From positions 1 through 23,681 of the forward strand of contig CAYSIX010000031.1 in assembly GCA_964431205.1 (NCBI GenBank): DNA of 23,681 bases. The letters run 5' to 3'. Source of the DNA: CAYSIX01 sp964431205 (GTDB taxonomy: Bacteria > Planctomycetota > Phycisphaerae > Phycisphaerales > Phycisphaeraceae). Made by a program: the position numbers and the translations under genes. How positions within the stretch are numbered: position 1 is the first letter of the stretch; each line of letters starts with the position of its first letter. Under the pieces are notes generated by a model that saw only the letters and a program-made list of their open reading frames with translations, had not been told where the DNA came from and did no database searches. Shown piece after piece: positions 14,190-21,756 of this stretch.

Positions 14190-14218
14190 CAAAGGCTCGC
14201 GGCAGACCCTGCCGTCGC

Positions 14219-14292
14219 GGGCTCGTAGCTCAGTTGGTCAGAGCGCACCCCTGATAAGGGTGAGGTCCGAGGTTCGAATCCTCGCGGGCCCA
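14219..14292 (+). tRNA. tRNA-Ile (anticodon GAT)
   Basis: A complete 74-nt cloverleaf can be drawn. The acceptor stem GGGCTCG pairs with CGGGCCC (one G-U), the D-arm is GCTC/GAGC, and the anticodon stem CACCC/GGGTG holds loop CTGATAA with GAT at 14253-14255. The T-arm is CGAGG TTCGAAT CCTCG and the discriminator is A. The 3' CCA is not encoded. It decodes AUC/AUU. No rRNA genes are nearby, so this is a free-standing copy rather than an rRNA-spacer tRNA. Confidence 0.96.
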
Positions 14293-14573
14293 TTGCCGGG
14301 CGGCCGGCGGTCCAATCAGGCTCGCCTTTCGCTTCGCCGGTGCTTTCTCTCTGGTCTTCGGCGCGGCCTGTGGCGGGGGCTTTCTGCCCCTTTTCCCGAT
14401 CGTGGGGTGCCTGCCTCTGGCACCAGCCCGGGCACCGCTTCACGGGCTCGCTGCCCGGTCACGGGGTCTCGGATCGATGCCGAGGCACCGATCACCACGT
14501 CGATGGGAACGCATGGGCGTGCTTGGCCGCGGAGCGTTGCTTGCGGGTCGCGATAAGATAATGCGTTCAGCGG

Positions 14574-14646
14574 GCCCGCGTAGCTCAGCGGATAGAGCAA
14601 CGGTTTCCTAAACCGTAGGCCGCAGGTTCGAGTCCTGCCGCGGGCG
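14574..14646 (+). tRNA. tRNA-Arg (anticodon CCT)
   Basis: A 73-nt cloverleaf is present: acceptor GCCCGCG pairs perfectly with CGCGGGC, the D-arm is GCTC/GAGC, and the anticodon stem ACGGT/ACCGT carries loop TTCCTAA with CCT at 14607-14609. The T-arm is GCAGG TTCGAGT CCTGC and the discriminator is G. CCA is not encoded. It reads the AGG arginine codon. GATAAT at 14557-14562 could be a -10 box, but no -35 fits. The 281-nt spacer from tRNA-Ile holds no gene I can support. Confidence 0.96.
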
Positions 14647-14756
14647 CTTGGGGCCGGGGCGTGCCCAACGGGGTCGGTGTCGACTGGAAGGCCGGTGGCG
14701 GCGGCGTGGCGCGGGGGCGCTGACGTGCGGTTGTCAACCGCCCGACACGAGCGGGC

Positions 14757-16664
14757 TCAGTCCTGCACGGGCACGGAGGCGGTTTCGACGCGCGGGGCGG
14801 GTTGCCGGCGGGCGTTGAGCTCGGCCAGCTCGGCGTCACGGGCGCGGGCGGCGGCGAGCTCGGCGTTGCGTCGTGCCTGCTCGGCGGCGAGACGGGCCTG
14901 CGTGGCGCGGTCGGCCTCGCGGCGTGCGGCCTGTTCGGCCTCGTGCGCCTCGTTGTCGGCCAGGGAGGCGCGCTGCTGCAACTCGGCCAGGCGCTGCTCG
15001 GCGGCGCGGGCGCGTTCGGCGGCGCGCTCGGCCTGTTCACGGGCCTGTCGCCAGGCCACACGCGCCGACTCGACCCGCGACGCCGAGGCCTTGGCCCGGT
15101 CCATCGCCTCGGCGAACGTCTCGGCCTGCGCCTGTGCCTCCTGCGCCCGGGCCCGGGCCACGGCGGCCGCTTCACGCGCCCGCTGGGCCGCTTCCTTGAG
15201 CCGCTCGGCCTCGGCGCGGGCGCGGTCGGCGGCCTCGGCGGCGCGGTCGGCCGCTTGTTCTTGCTGGTCGGCGGCGTGTTCGACCTGCTGGGCCGATCGC
15301 GTGCGCCGCTCGGCGGCCGAGAGCGCCGCGGCGCTGGCGCGCTCGACGATCTCGGCCTGGGCGCGGGCGGCGAGGCGTTCGGCCTGGGCGCGGGCGCGTT
15401 CGGCCTCGGCGCGTTGGGCGGCCTCGGCGGCTTCCCGCTGCGCCCTGGCCGCGGCGAGGCGCGCCTCCTGCGCCTCACGCCTGGTGCGCATCGCCAGCTC
15501 GACGTTGGGGATCGAGACCTTCAGAATATAAAACGGTTGATCCCGTTGGTCGCCGGCGCGATACGGCGATCGCAGGTGGCGCATGGAGGCGGTGATGTAG
15601 AGGTAGCCGTCGGGGCCCAGGGCCAGGGCGTCGGGCCACTGGAGGCGCTGGTCGGCGACGAAGGGCTCGAACCGTCCGTCGGGCCGACGCCGGTAGATCG
15701 CGTCCTTCTCGATCGCGGCCAGGTACAGGTCGCCGGAGCGGTTGAACCAGAGGGCGTCGACGGTGGAGTCGATGCCGCCGAGGTTCTCGACGGCGGCGGC
15801 GAGGGCGTCGTCGCTGACGCGTGGGTCACGGAGCTTGTCGGTCGGGACGCGGTGGAGGCGGCGGGTCGTCGGGCCGTGGTAGTAGAGCCACCGGCGATCG
15901 GGCGAGAGGGCGAGGCTGGAGACGTGCAGTCGTGGCACGCGGCCCCACCAGGTGCGCCAGGTCTCGGCGCCGACGCGTGGTTCGACGCCGGGCTCGGCCT
16001 TGGTCGAGTCGTCGGCGAGCAGGACGGTGCGTCCGCGGCGGGTGGCCAGGTCGTAGACGTAGAGGCCGCCGCGGCCGGCGTCGCTCATGTAGGCCACGCC
16101 GGCGGCGGTGTCGACGCGGACGTCGGTGAGGTAGCTGTCGCGGGTCAGCTCGCGGGCGCTGTCGAAGAAGTAGACCTGGACGATGGTGTCGGTGGCCAGG
16201 TCGATGCGGAAGAGCTTGGGCCCGGCGGTGACGACGCCGGACTGGTGGCGGGGGTTGCCCGAGTCGAGGATCCAGAGGTGGTCGTGCTCATCGACGTAGA
16301 GGGCCTGGGCACAGACGAAGCTGGTCAGGGCGGTGGGGCCGGAGCGCCGGTCCCAGTCGTCCCAGAGGTGGTTGGGGTAAGGGACGATGGAGCCGTCGGA
16401 GCGGATCTCGGCGACGGCCATGTCGGGTCGGTCGTTCCAGTACGGGAAGTTGACGAAGAGCCGACCGGAGCGGGAGACGGCGACGCCGCTGGGCTGGTCG
16501 GCGGGGAACTCGGCGACGGGGACGACCAGCTTCTCCCAGCGCGGCTCGAAGCCGGCGACGCGGCCGTGCCCGGAGCAGCCGGCGATCAGCGCGGCCGCGG
16601 TCACGGCAAGAGTCGTCAGGATCGACGCGGTTACCGGACGGCGGGTGGGCGTGTTCGCTCGCAT
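14757..16664 (-). CDS. Royal-jelly/yellow-type propeller lipoprotein with long coiled-coil tail
   Basis: This 635-residue protein has two unlike halves. The N-terminus is a lipoprotein signal ending in LIAGC (C30). Residues of about 40-390 resemble the MRJP/yellow beta-propeller: ALYVDEHDHLWILDSGNP, PKLFRIDLATDTIVQVYFF, SYLTDVRVD, AYMSDAGRGGLYVYDLATR and DALWFNRSGDLYLAAIEKDA. From about residue 395 to 620 (nt 15480 down to 14800) the sequence is almost only Ala, Arg, Glu and Gln with heptad spacing (for example RAQAERLAARAQAEIVERAS), predicting a long coiled coil or single alpha-helix, as in TolA-like periplasmic spacers. The protein probably sits in the periplasm, reaching outward from a lipid anchor. 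The start ATG has AGAGGG upstream. A GCCCG/CGGGC hairpin (14740-14756) abuts the stop. Enzymatic activity is unknown. Confidence 0.85.
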   Translation of the reverse strand: MRANTPTRRPVTASILTTLAVTAAALIAGCSGHGRVAGFEPRWEKLVVPVAEFPADQPSGVAVSRSGRLFVNFPYWNDRPDMAVAEIRSDGSIVPYPNHLWDDWDRRSGPTALTSFVCAQALYVDEHDHLWILDSGNPRHQSGVVTAGPKLFRIDLATDTIVQVYFFDSARELTRDSYLTDVRVDTAAGVAYMSDAGRGGLYVYDLATRRGRTVLLADDSTKAEPGVEPRVGAETWRTWWGRVPRLHVSSLALSPDRRWLYYHGPTTRRLHRVPTDKLRDPRVSDDALAAAVENLGGIDSTVDALWFNRSGDLYLAAIEKDAIYRRRPDGRFEPFVADQRLQWPDALALGPDGYLYITASMRHLRSPYRAGDQRDQPFYILKVSIPNVELAMRTRREAQEARLAAARAQREAAEAAQRAEAERARAQAERLAARAQAEIVERASAAALSAAERRTRSAQQVEHAADQQEQAADRAAEAADRARAEAERLKEAAQRAREAAAVARARAQEAQAQAETFAEAMDRAKASASRVESARVAWRQAREQAERAAERARAAEQRLAELQQRASLADNEAHEAEQAARREADRATQARLAAEQARRNAELAAARARDAELAELNARRQPAPRVETASVPVQD

Positions 16665-17038
16665 CGATTGTCCCTCTCGTAACGGGTTTGCCGGATACGC
16701 CAGCGCTATCGGCAGGCGGGGCGGGCGAGTGAAGGATCGACGCCGAATCGAGCGACAAACGGGCGAAGCCGGGAGCCGCGGGGCCGCAGGTGACGGGATC
16801 CGGCCACCGTCCGAGCGAGGTGATCTTCGCCCGCCCCGCAGCCCCTACGACCCGACCTTCCGCGCGCGCCTGTCCTTCTCCAGTTTCACCCGTCCGTACG
16901 GGCCCACCCGCGCCGCGCCATTTCCAGGTCCCTTTGCTGGCCCCGGCCCCACCGCGTGGTAGACCTGTGCAGTGACGTGACCGGTGCCGTCTTGACGGTT
17001 ACGCCAAGGATCGTGGTCTCTTGAGGGGAGCTTTGACA
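16665..17038. other. 374-nt divergent intergenic region
   Basis: This gap separates the propeller lipoprotein (-) from the PEP-CTERM-like gene (+) and must hold both promoters. I see TTGACG at 16992-16997, but no -10 at a proper distance, and nothing convincing on the minus strand. Open frames across it have no family resemblance and look like GC-driven shadows. Confidence 0.5.
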
Positions 17039-17707
17039 ATGCATCGATTCCGCATCCATTCGTTCGTGGCCGTGATGTCTCTGGTGGGTTTCGGGGGCTC
17101 GGCCGTCCACGCCGACAGCGTCACCGCCCGGCTGGATAGCCTGTCGCCCCGGCAGAAGGTGACGGTCAGTCTCGACGGCAACTCGTTCGACGTGCTGGCC
17201 GGGCTGTTCCACTGGACGAACACCGACACGAACAAGGCGTTCAACAGCTTCTGCATCGACCTGGAGCATCACGTCCAGCTCGGCTCGACGTACACGTTCG
17301 ATCGGCTGAGCCTGACCGACGCGCGCGGCGACGAGCCGCAGTACACCGGCGGCCGCCTCTCGTCCGCCCAGGCCGACCTGCTCGAGCTGTTCTGGGGCCA
17401 GTACTTCTCGCTGATCAACAGCAAGGCGACGGCGGCGGCGTTCCAGCTCGGCGTGTGGGAGATCGTCTACGACGGGCTCGATTCGCCGTACAGCGGCGGG
17501 CTGTTCGACGCGACCGCCAACGGGGCCTGGACGCAGTACACGGCGTCGTGGCTCAACGGTCTGGACCTGCAGGGCGCTCGCCAGAACCTGGTGGGCCTGC
17601 ACAAGGACAACGTCCAGGACCAGATCGTCGCCGTGCCCACGCCCACCGCGGCCGTGCTGGGCGGCATCGGCCTGGTCGGCTTCGTCGCCCGACGGCGGAC
17701 ACGCTGA
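17039..17707 (+). CDS. Exported protein with PEP-CTERM-like (VPTP) sorting signal
   Basis: This 222-residue protein is of unknown function. The N-terminus is a signal peptide (HSFVAVMSLVGFGGSAVHA, cut before DSVTA). The C-terminus, VPTPTAAVLGG, then a short hydrophobic helix and VARRRTR, has the architecture of PEP-CTERM sorting signals (motif, helix, arginine cluster) but with VPTP in place of VPEP. The body contains FNSFCIDLEHHVQLG and AAAFQLGVWEIVYD, a pattern shared by many PEP-CTERM proteins. It would be sorted by an exosortase and retained at, or released from, the cell surface. The ATG at 17039 has GAGGGGAG 8 nt upstream; a TTG at 17021 overlaps that site and was not used. A strong terminator follows at 17758. 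Confidence 0.85.
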   Translation: MHRFRIHSFVAVMSLVGFGGSAVHADSVTARLDSLSPRQKVTVSLDGNSFDVLAGLFHWTNTDTNKAFNSFCIDLEHHVQLGSTYTFDRLSLTDARGDEPQYTGGRLSSAQADLLELFWGQYFSLINSKATAAAFQLGVWEIVYDGLDSPYSGGLFDATANGAWTQYTASWLNGLDLQGARQNLVGLHKDNVQDQIVAVPTPTAAVLGGIGLVGFVARRRTR

Positions 17708-17724
17708 GCCACACCACCAGACCG

Positions 17725-17749
17725 GGGGCGATCGATCAACCATCGCCCC
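17725..17749 (+). repeat. Hairpin between stop and terminator
   Basis: GGGGCGAT and ATCGCCCC form a perfect 8-bp stem around a 9-nt loop, 18 nt after the PEP-CTERM-like gene. There is no T-run; it may be a 3'-end stabiliser ahead of the true terminator. Confidence 0.5.
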
Positions 17750-17757
17750 GATCCACG

Positions 17758-17797
17758 CGGGTCGCGCCGGTTCGTTCGGGCGCGACCCGTTGTTTTA
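17758..17797 (+). terminator. Rho-independent terminator
   Basis: CGGGTCGCGCC (17758-17768) pairs perfectly over 11 bp with GGCGCGACCCG (17779-17789) around a 10-nt loop and is followed by TTGTTTTA. It serves the + strand PEP-CTERM-like gene; the reverse direction lacks a T-run. Confidence 0.85.
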
Positions 17798-17833
17798 TGC
17801 ACACCCCGAGGGCGGCGCGGCGAAGAGGGCCGC

Positions 17834-19252
17834 TCAGCCCTGCCGTTGCCACGGGCCGGTGACGGCGTAGGTGATGCCGGTGATCTGCTGGTTAAAGAAG
17901 AGCGTCGAGCCGTCGGGCGAGAACGTGACGCCGGCCAGCTCGCTGGCGTCCAGGACGTTGCTGGCGAGCTTGTAGAACCCGCCCTGTGGCGTGATGCCGA
18001 CGATGTCGGAACGGTCGCCGGCGTCCTCGGCGACGATCAGGTCGCCCCAGGGAGCGACGCAGATGTTGTCGGCGTTCTCGCAGAGGTCGTGGTCGTTGGG
18101 CTCGACGAACAGCTCGAGCATGCCGGGGAACCGGCGCTCGTCGGGCGTGGCCTCGAAGCGGCTGGGCACGTAGCGCCAGATCTGGCCCTTGCGGTTGGCG
18201 CCGCCGTTGGTGCAGGCGAAGTAGATGGACTTTCGGCCGTACCACATGCCCTCGCCGCGGGCGAAGCGGGCGGCGCCGGCCTCGAAGCCGCGCAGGCGCA
18301 GGTCGTCCTCGGGCGCGTCGATCTCTTCGAGGTCCATCCACCCGACGCGGAGGACGGTGCCGGGCTCGATGCGGTCGCCGGAGAAGCGAGCGGCGGACTG
18401 GGCCTGCGTGTCTTGGTCGATCCAGTTGCGTGTGTCGCAGCTCGGCCTGTCGAGGATGGTCATGGCCTGGAGGCGACCACCGGCGGCGAGCTCGCCCTTC
18501 TTGTTCGGGATGAACCGGTAGATCAGGCCCTCGTGGCGGTCCTCGGTCTGGTAGACGATGCCGGTGTGGGGGTCGACGGCGACGGCCTCGTGGTTGAACC
18601 GGCCCATGGCCTTGAGCGGGACGGGATCGACCAGGCCCGAGTCGGCCGAGGCGGGGACCTCGAAGTTGTAGCCGTGATCCTTTTCGTTTTCGTCGTCGGC
18701 GCGGGTGACGTCCTCCTCGCAGGTGATCCAGGAGCCCCAGGGGGTGGGCCCGCCGGCGCAGTTGCGGCGAGTGCCGGCGAGGGACATGAACTGTTTTTCC
18801 AGGCGATGCGAGCGGGTGTCGTAGACGAGGGTGGTGGTGCCGCCGAGGGCGGGCAGGCGCCCGTGGCCGGGGTCGTAGAGCTTGGCGGGGTCGACGCGGT
18901 CGGCGAGCTCGCGGGACCAGCCGAAGGCCCCGAGGCGTGCGGGGGCGTTACGGATCTCGTGGTTGCGGACGAGGATGGTCTTGCCGTGGGGCCCGGGGAA
19001 GGCGGCCATGCCGTCGGGCAGGCCGGGGGTCAGCAGGCCGTCGTCCATGTGCTGGCCGATGCGTGAGATGACGCGGTAGCGGAAGCCGGCGGGCAGGTCG
19101 AGCACGCCTTCGGGGTCGGGCAGGAGCGGTCCGTAGCCGATGTCGGAGGCGGCTTCGGCGGCGGCCAGGTGTCGCGTGAACGTGGCCAGGCCCATGAACC
19201 CCAGCGAGACGGCGGCGCTGGTGCGGAGGAACGAACGGCGGGTCATGTTCAT
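17834..19252 (-). CDS. PhoX-family (DUF839) protein, Tat-exported
   Basis: This 472-residue protein begins with a twin-arginine signal, TRRSFLRTSAA, then a hydrophobic stretch to LAAAEA, so it is exported folded. The mature part follows the PhoX/DUF839 pattern: LPAGFRYRVIS, ILVRNHEIRN, GGTTTLVYD, CAGGPTPWGSWITCEED, GRFNHEAVAVDPHTGIVYQTED, FACTNGGANRKGQIWRY and NICVAPWGDLIVAED. PhoX enzymes are Ca2+/Fe3+-dependent alkaline phosphatases that release phosphate from organic esters outside the cytoplasmic membrane; many DUF839 proteins are not biochemically tested, so phosphatase activity is probable, not proven. GAGGTG lies 6 nt before the ATG at 19252. No Pho-box was recognised. It may share a transcript with the CAP-dockerin gene upstream (78-nt gap). 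Confidence 0.9.
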   Translation of the reverse strand: MNMTRRSFLRTSAAVSLGFMGLATFTRHLAAAEAASDIGYGPLLPDPEGVLDLPAGFRYRVISRIGQHMDDGLLTPGLPDGMAAFPGPHGKTILVRNHEIRNAPARLGAFGWSRELADRVDPAKLYDPGHGRLPALGGTTTLVYDTRSHRLEKQFMSLAGTRRNCAGGPTPWGSWITCEEDVTRADDENEKDHGYNFEVPASADSGLVDPVPLKAMGRFNHEAVAVDPHTGIVYQTEDRHEGLIYRFIPNKKGELAAGGRLQAMTILDRPSCDTRNWIDQDTQAQSAARFSGDRIEPGTVLRVGWMDLEEIDAPEDDLRLRGFEAGAARFARGEGMWYGRKSIYFACTNGGANRKGQIWRYVPSRFEATPDERRFPGMLELFVEPNDHDLCENADNICVAPWGDLIVAEDAGDRSDIVGITPQGGFYKLASNVLDASELAGVTFSPDGSTLFFNQQITGITYAVTGPWQRQG

Positions 19253-19330
19253 GCGTCACCTCAACGGCAAAGATCAAAGCGACCGACTAACCAGATCAGT
19301 GTAGCGGCTCGGGGCCCAGGCGGGGGTCGC

Positions 19331-20659
19331 TCACGCGAAACTGACAGTGCGAGCCGGTCGACGGCGCCGCCGGGCCGGGGCGAGCGTCAGGGCCAGGCCG
19401 ACGCTGATCAGCGAGGCGGGCTCGGGCACGCTGACGAGGGTGGTCGCGTCGCCGGTGAAGGCGAGCTGCCAGACGGCCAGGTCGAAGGCGTCGACGTCGA
19501 AGTCAAAGTCGAAGTCGGCGGTGAACAGGTCTTCCCGGCCGCCGAACTGCTGCTGCCAGAGGCCCAGGTCGAACCCGTCGATGTCCCCGTCGCCGTCGGC
19601 GTCGCCGGGCGCTCGGGTCACGGGGGCGGGGTCGATGGCGTCGAGCTTGACGTTGTGGCCTGCGGTGAAGTCGACGGCGGGGATCACGTGCTCGATGCCG
19701 CCGCCGGCGAAGCGGACGTCGTACACGCCGGGGTCCAGCGGGAGGCTGTATCCGCCGGAGGCGAAGGTGCGGGCGCGCACCACGGGCTGATCGGAGCCGG
19801 GCAGGAAGGCGTCAACGAACAGGGCGCCCAGGCCCTCGCCCTCGGAGTAGAAGCCGTCGCCGTCGCGGTCGTCGAAGGCGACGCCGGTGAGGAACGGTCC
19901 GGTGAGCCCGGCGCGGTCGGGGTGGTTCTCGGAGGCGAAGTTCTGCGTGATCACGAGCGGGCCGATGGACTTGCCGCTGGTGATCTCGTCGGCGATGGCG
20001 ATGCCGACCTCGCGGAAGGCGGGGTCCATGATGTTGAGGCGGTGGCCGGCGGGGTTCTGGATGCCGGTGCCGAAGCCGTTGGCCTTGTCGTGATCGTCGT
20101 CGCCCCAGTCGATGGCGAAGCCGGCGTGGCCGTGGAAGATGTTGTGGGCGAAGGCGAAGACGTTTTCCCCGCCGGTCTGCCAGTCGTAGCCGACGGCGTC
20201 GAGCCGGTCTGGCTCGCGATGGCTCAGGAACGGCCGCTCCCCGGGGAGGCGGTGGCTCTGGTCGTCGAACTGGATCATGAGCTGGTTGTGGGCCGCGGCG
20301 GCGTCGTGCAGGCGGCCGCTCCAGGCGACCGGCGGTGCCGGCGCCAGCGAGGACCACTGATCGAGCAGGTCGGGCAGGCTCACGCCGAAGAAGACCAGCG
20401 CCCCGTGGACGCGCGGGTCGTCGGATCGAGGCGAGGCCCACGCCGGGGCGTCGGGCAGGCCCGTGAGGTTCGCCAGCCGCATCAGCTCGCCCTGCGGGTC
20501 GATCCGCATGCGATTGACCAGCTCGAGCATGTACTGCTCGCGGGACGACGGCTCAGCCGCGTGCGCCGCCGGGCAGGGCACGCTCGCGGCGACGCCGGCG
20601 CCGACGGCCAGCACGGACCACAGATATCGCCCGGTCGTGAACAACCGCGTCTTCCCCAC
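19331..20659 (-). CDS. CAP-domain, dockerin-like, PEP-CTERM surface protein
   Basis: The domain order is: signal peptide (LWSVLAVGAGVAASVPCPAAHA); a CAP/SCP-PR1 domain (EQYMLELVNRMRIDPQGELM, SGRLHDAAAAHNQLM, GENVFAF, AGHRLNIMDPAFREVGIA, ITQNFA); a carboxypeptidase-regulatory-like segment with DDRDGDGFYSEGEGLG; two dockerin-type calcium repeats (GDADGDGDIDGFDLGLW and DFDFDFDVDAFDLAVW); and a PEP-CTERM signal VPEPASL, hydrophobic helix, RRRRR. The second calcium loop has phenylalanines where glycines are normal. CAP function in bacteria is largely unknown. No ATG precedes the signal; I chose the GTG at 20659. The TTG at 20644 (GGAAG 6 nt upstream) and the TTG at 20716 are alternatives; TACAAT at 20729-20724 is a possible -10. 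It was probably once a cell-surface or matrix protein sorted by exosortase. Confidence 0.88.
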   Translation of the reverse strand: MGKTRLFTTGRYLWSVLAVGAGVAASVPCPAAHAAEPSSREQYMLELVNRMRIDPQGELMRLANLTGLPDAPAWASPRSDDPRVHGALVFFGVSLPDLLDQWSSLAPAPPVAWSGRLHDAAAAHNQLMIQFDDQSHRLPGERPFLSHREPDRLDAVGYDWQTGGENVFAFAHNIFHGHAGFAIDWGDDDHDKANGFGTGIQNPAGHRLNIMDPAFREVGIAIADEITSGKSIGPLVITQNFASENHPDRAGLTGPFLTGVAFDDRDGDGFYSEGEGLGALFVDAFLPGSDQPVVRARTFASGGYSLPLDPGVYDVRFAGGGIEHVIPAVDFTAGHNVKLDAIDPAPVTRAPGDADGDGDIDGFDLGLWQQQFGGREDLFTADFDFDFDVDAFDLAVWQLAFTGDATTLVSVPEPASLISVGLALTLAPARRRRRPARTVSFA

Positions 20660-20931
20660 CCGGTGAACTGCGTTATCGGGCCGGTGACGTCTCGTCCCCC
20701 GGACCGGCCCCTCCAAGCCGGTGATTGTACGCCCGGGCCTCCCCCGATACCAGACATTTGTGCACGAATGTGAAAACTGATTGCCGGTCGCCGCCCCCGT
20801 CCGAGGTCGGCCGCGTTCGGATGGGCGGTCAACGCCCGCGTACGATTCCCGGAATCCGGTGCTTTTTGGCCGTCCTTGGGCCGCCGGCGCGACCGACGCC
20901 GCCCGATCGGCCGTTGACCGAGGCCGTATCC

Positions 20932-21756
20932 ATGAACGGTTCGCAAGAGCAGTGGGTCTGGTCGCTCAGCCAGGGGCGATACGTCGCGGCCGCGGCGGTG
21001 CTGGCGCTGCTCTGGACCGCCGAGGCGGTGGCGCCGATGTTTTCCGGCCGGGCCCGCCGCACCTCCCACATCGCCTCGAACCTGGGCCTGGCCGCGGTCA
21101 ACGCCGCCGTCGCCCACGGCTTCGCCTTCGCGATCCTCGTCGCCACCGAGAGCGCCCGCGCCCACGGGTTCGGGCTGCTGCACTGGCCGGCGTTGCCCGT
21201 CTGGGCACAATGGGTGCTGGCGCTGATCCTCGTCGATTGCTGGCAATACTGGTGGCACCGGATGAATCACACCGTCCCGCTGCTCTGGCGGTTCCACGCG
21301 ATCCACCACAGCGACGCCGAGCTGGACGCCAGCAGCGGCGTCCGCTTCCACACCGTCGAGATCGCCCTCTCGCTGCTCGCACGTCTGGCCGTCCTCCCCC
21401 TGCTGGGTGTGACCGTCCCGCAGCTCGTGCTCTACGAGGCGATCTCCCTGCCCGTGATCCTGTTCCATCACAGCAATATCCGCCTGGGCCGACGCGCCGA
21501 CTCGGCGCTGCGCTGGCTCATCGTCACGCCCTGGATGCACTGGGTGCACCACTCGCGCTGGCAGCCCGAGACGGACTCGAACTACTCGAGCCTCCTGTCG
21601 GTGTGGGACCGGCTGTTCGGGTCGTTTCGTCTGCGTGATAAGCCACAGACAATCAACCTGGGACTCGACGGCTGGGAGGAGCGGGACTGGCGGACGCTGC
21701 CGGGCATGCTCGCGGCGCCGTTCCGTCGCCGACGCCGGGGAGATGGAGACGCCTGA
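20932..21756 (+). CDS. Sterol desaturase / fatty-acid hydroxylase family protein
   Basis: This 274-residue integral membrane di-iron oxygenase-like protein has several hydrophobic segments (AAAAVLALLWTAEAVAP, AAVNAAVAHGFAFAILVA, WAQWVLALILVDCWQYW, LLARLAVLPLLGVTV). They flank the three histidine clusters: HRMNH, HAIHH and HWVHH, with further histidines in FHH and RFH. These bind the di-iron centre of the family, which hydroxylates or desaturates lipids such as sterols, fatty acids or carotenoids; the substrate is not predictable. The ATG at 20932 was chosen because the 69 upstream codons do not resemble the family. Its stop overlaps the next gene's ATG (TGATG), implying coupled translation. 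Diverges from the CAP-dockerin gene. Confidence 0.9.
   Translation: MNGSQEQWVWSLSQGRYVAAAAVLALLWTAEAVAPMFSGRARRTSHIASNLGLAAVNAAVAHGFAFAILVATESARAHGFGLLHWPALPVWAQWVLALILVDCWQYWWHRMNHTVPLLWRFHAIHHSDAELDASSGVRFHTVEIALSLLARLAVLPLLGVTVPQLVLYEAISLPVILFHHSNIRLGRRADSALRWLIVTPWMHWVHHSRWQPETDSNYSSLLSVWDRLFGSFRLRDKPQTINLGLDGWEERDWRTLPGMLAAPFRRRRRGDGDA

Noticed and set aside
14219..14646. The two tRNA genes as integration sites of a mobile island
   Set aside because: I found no duplicated tRNA 3' end and no integrase gene nearby.
14802..16682. Plus-strand open frame of 626 codons opposite the propeller lipoprotein
   Set aside because: Gly/Leu/Val-rich antisense frame of a repetitive coiled-coil gene; the minus-strand frame has a lipobox and recognisable domain.
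17846..19066. Plus-strand open frame of 406 codons opposite the PhoX-type gene
   Set aside because: Shadow frame; the minus strand has a Tat signal and clear PhoX motifs.
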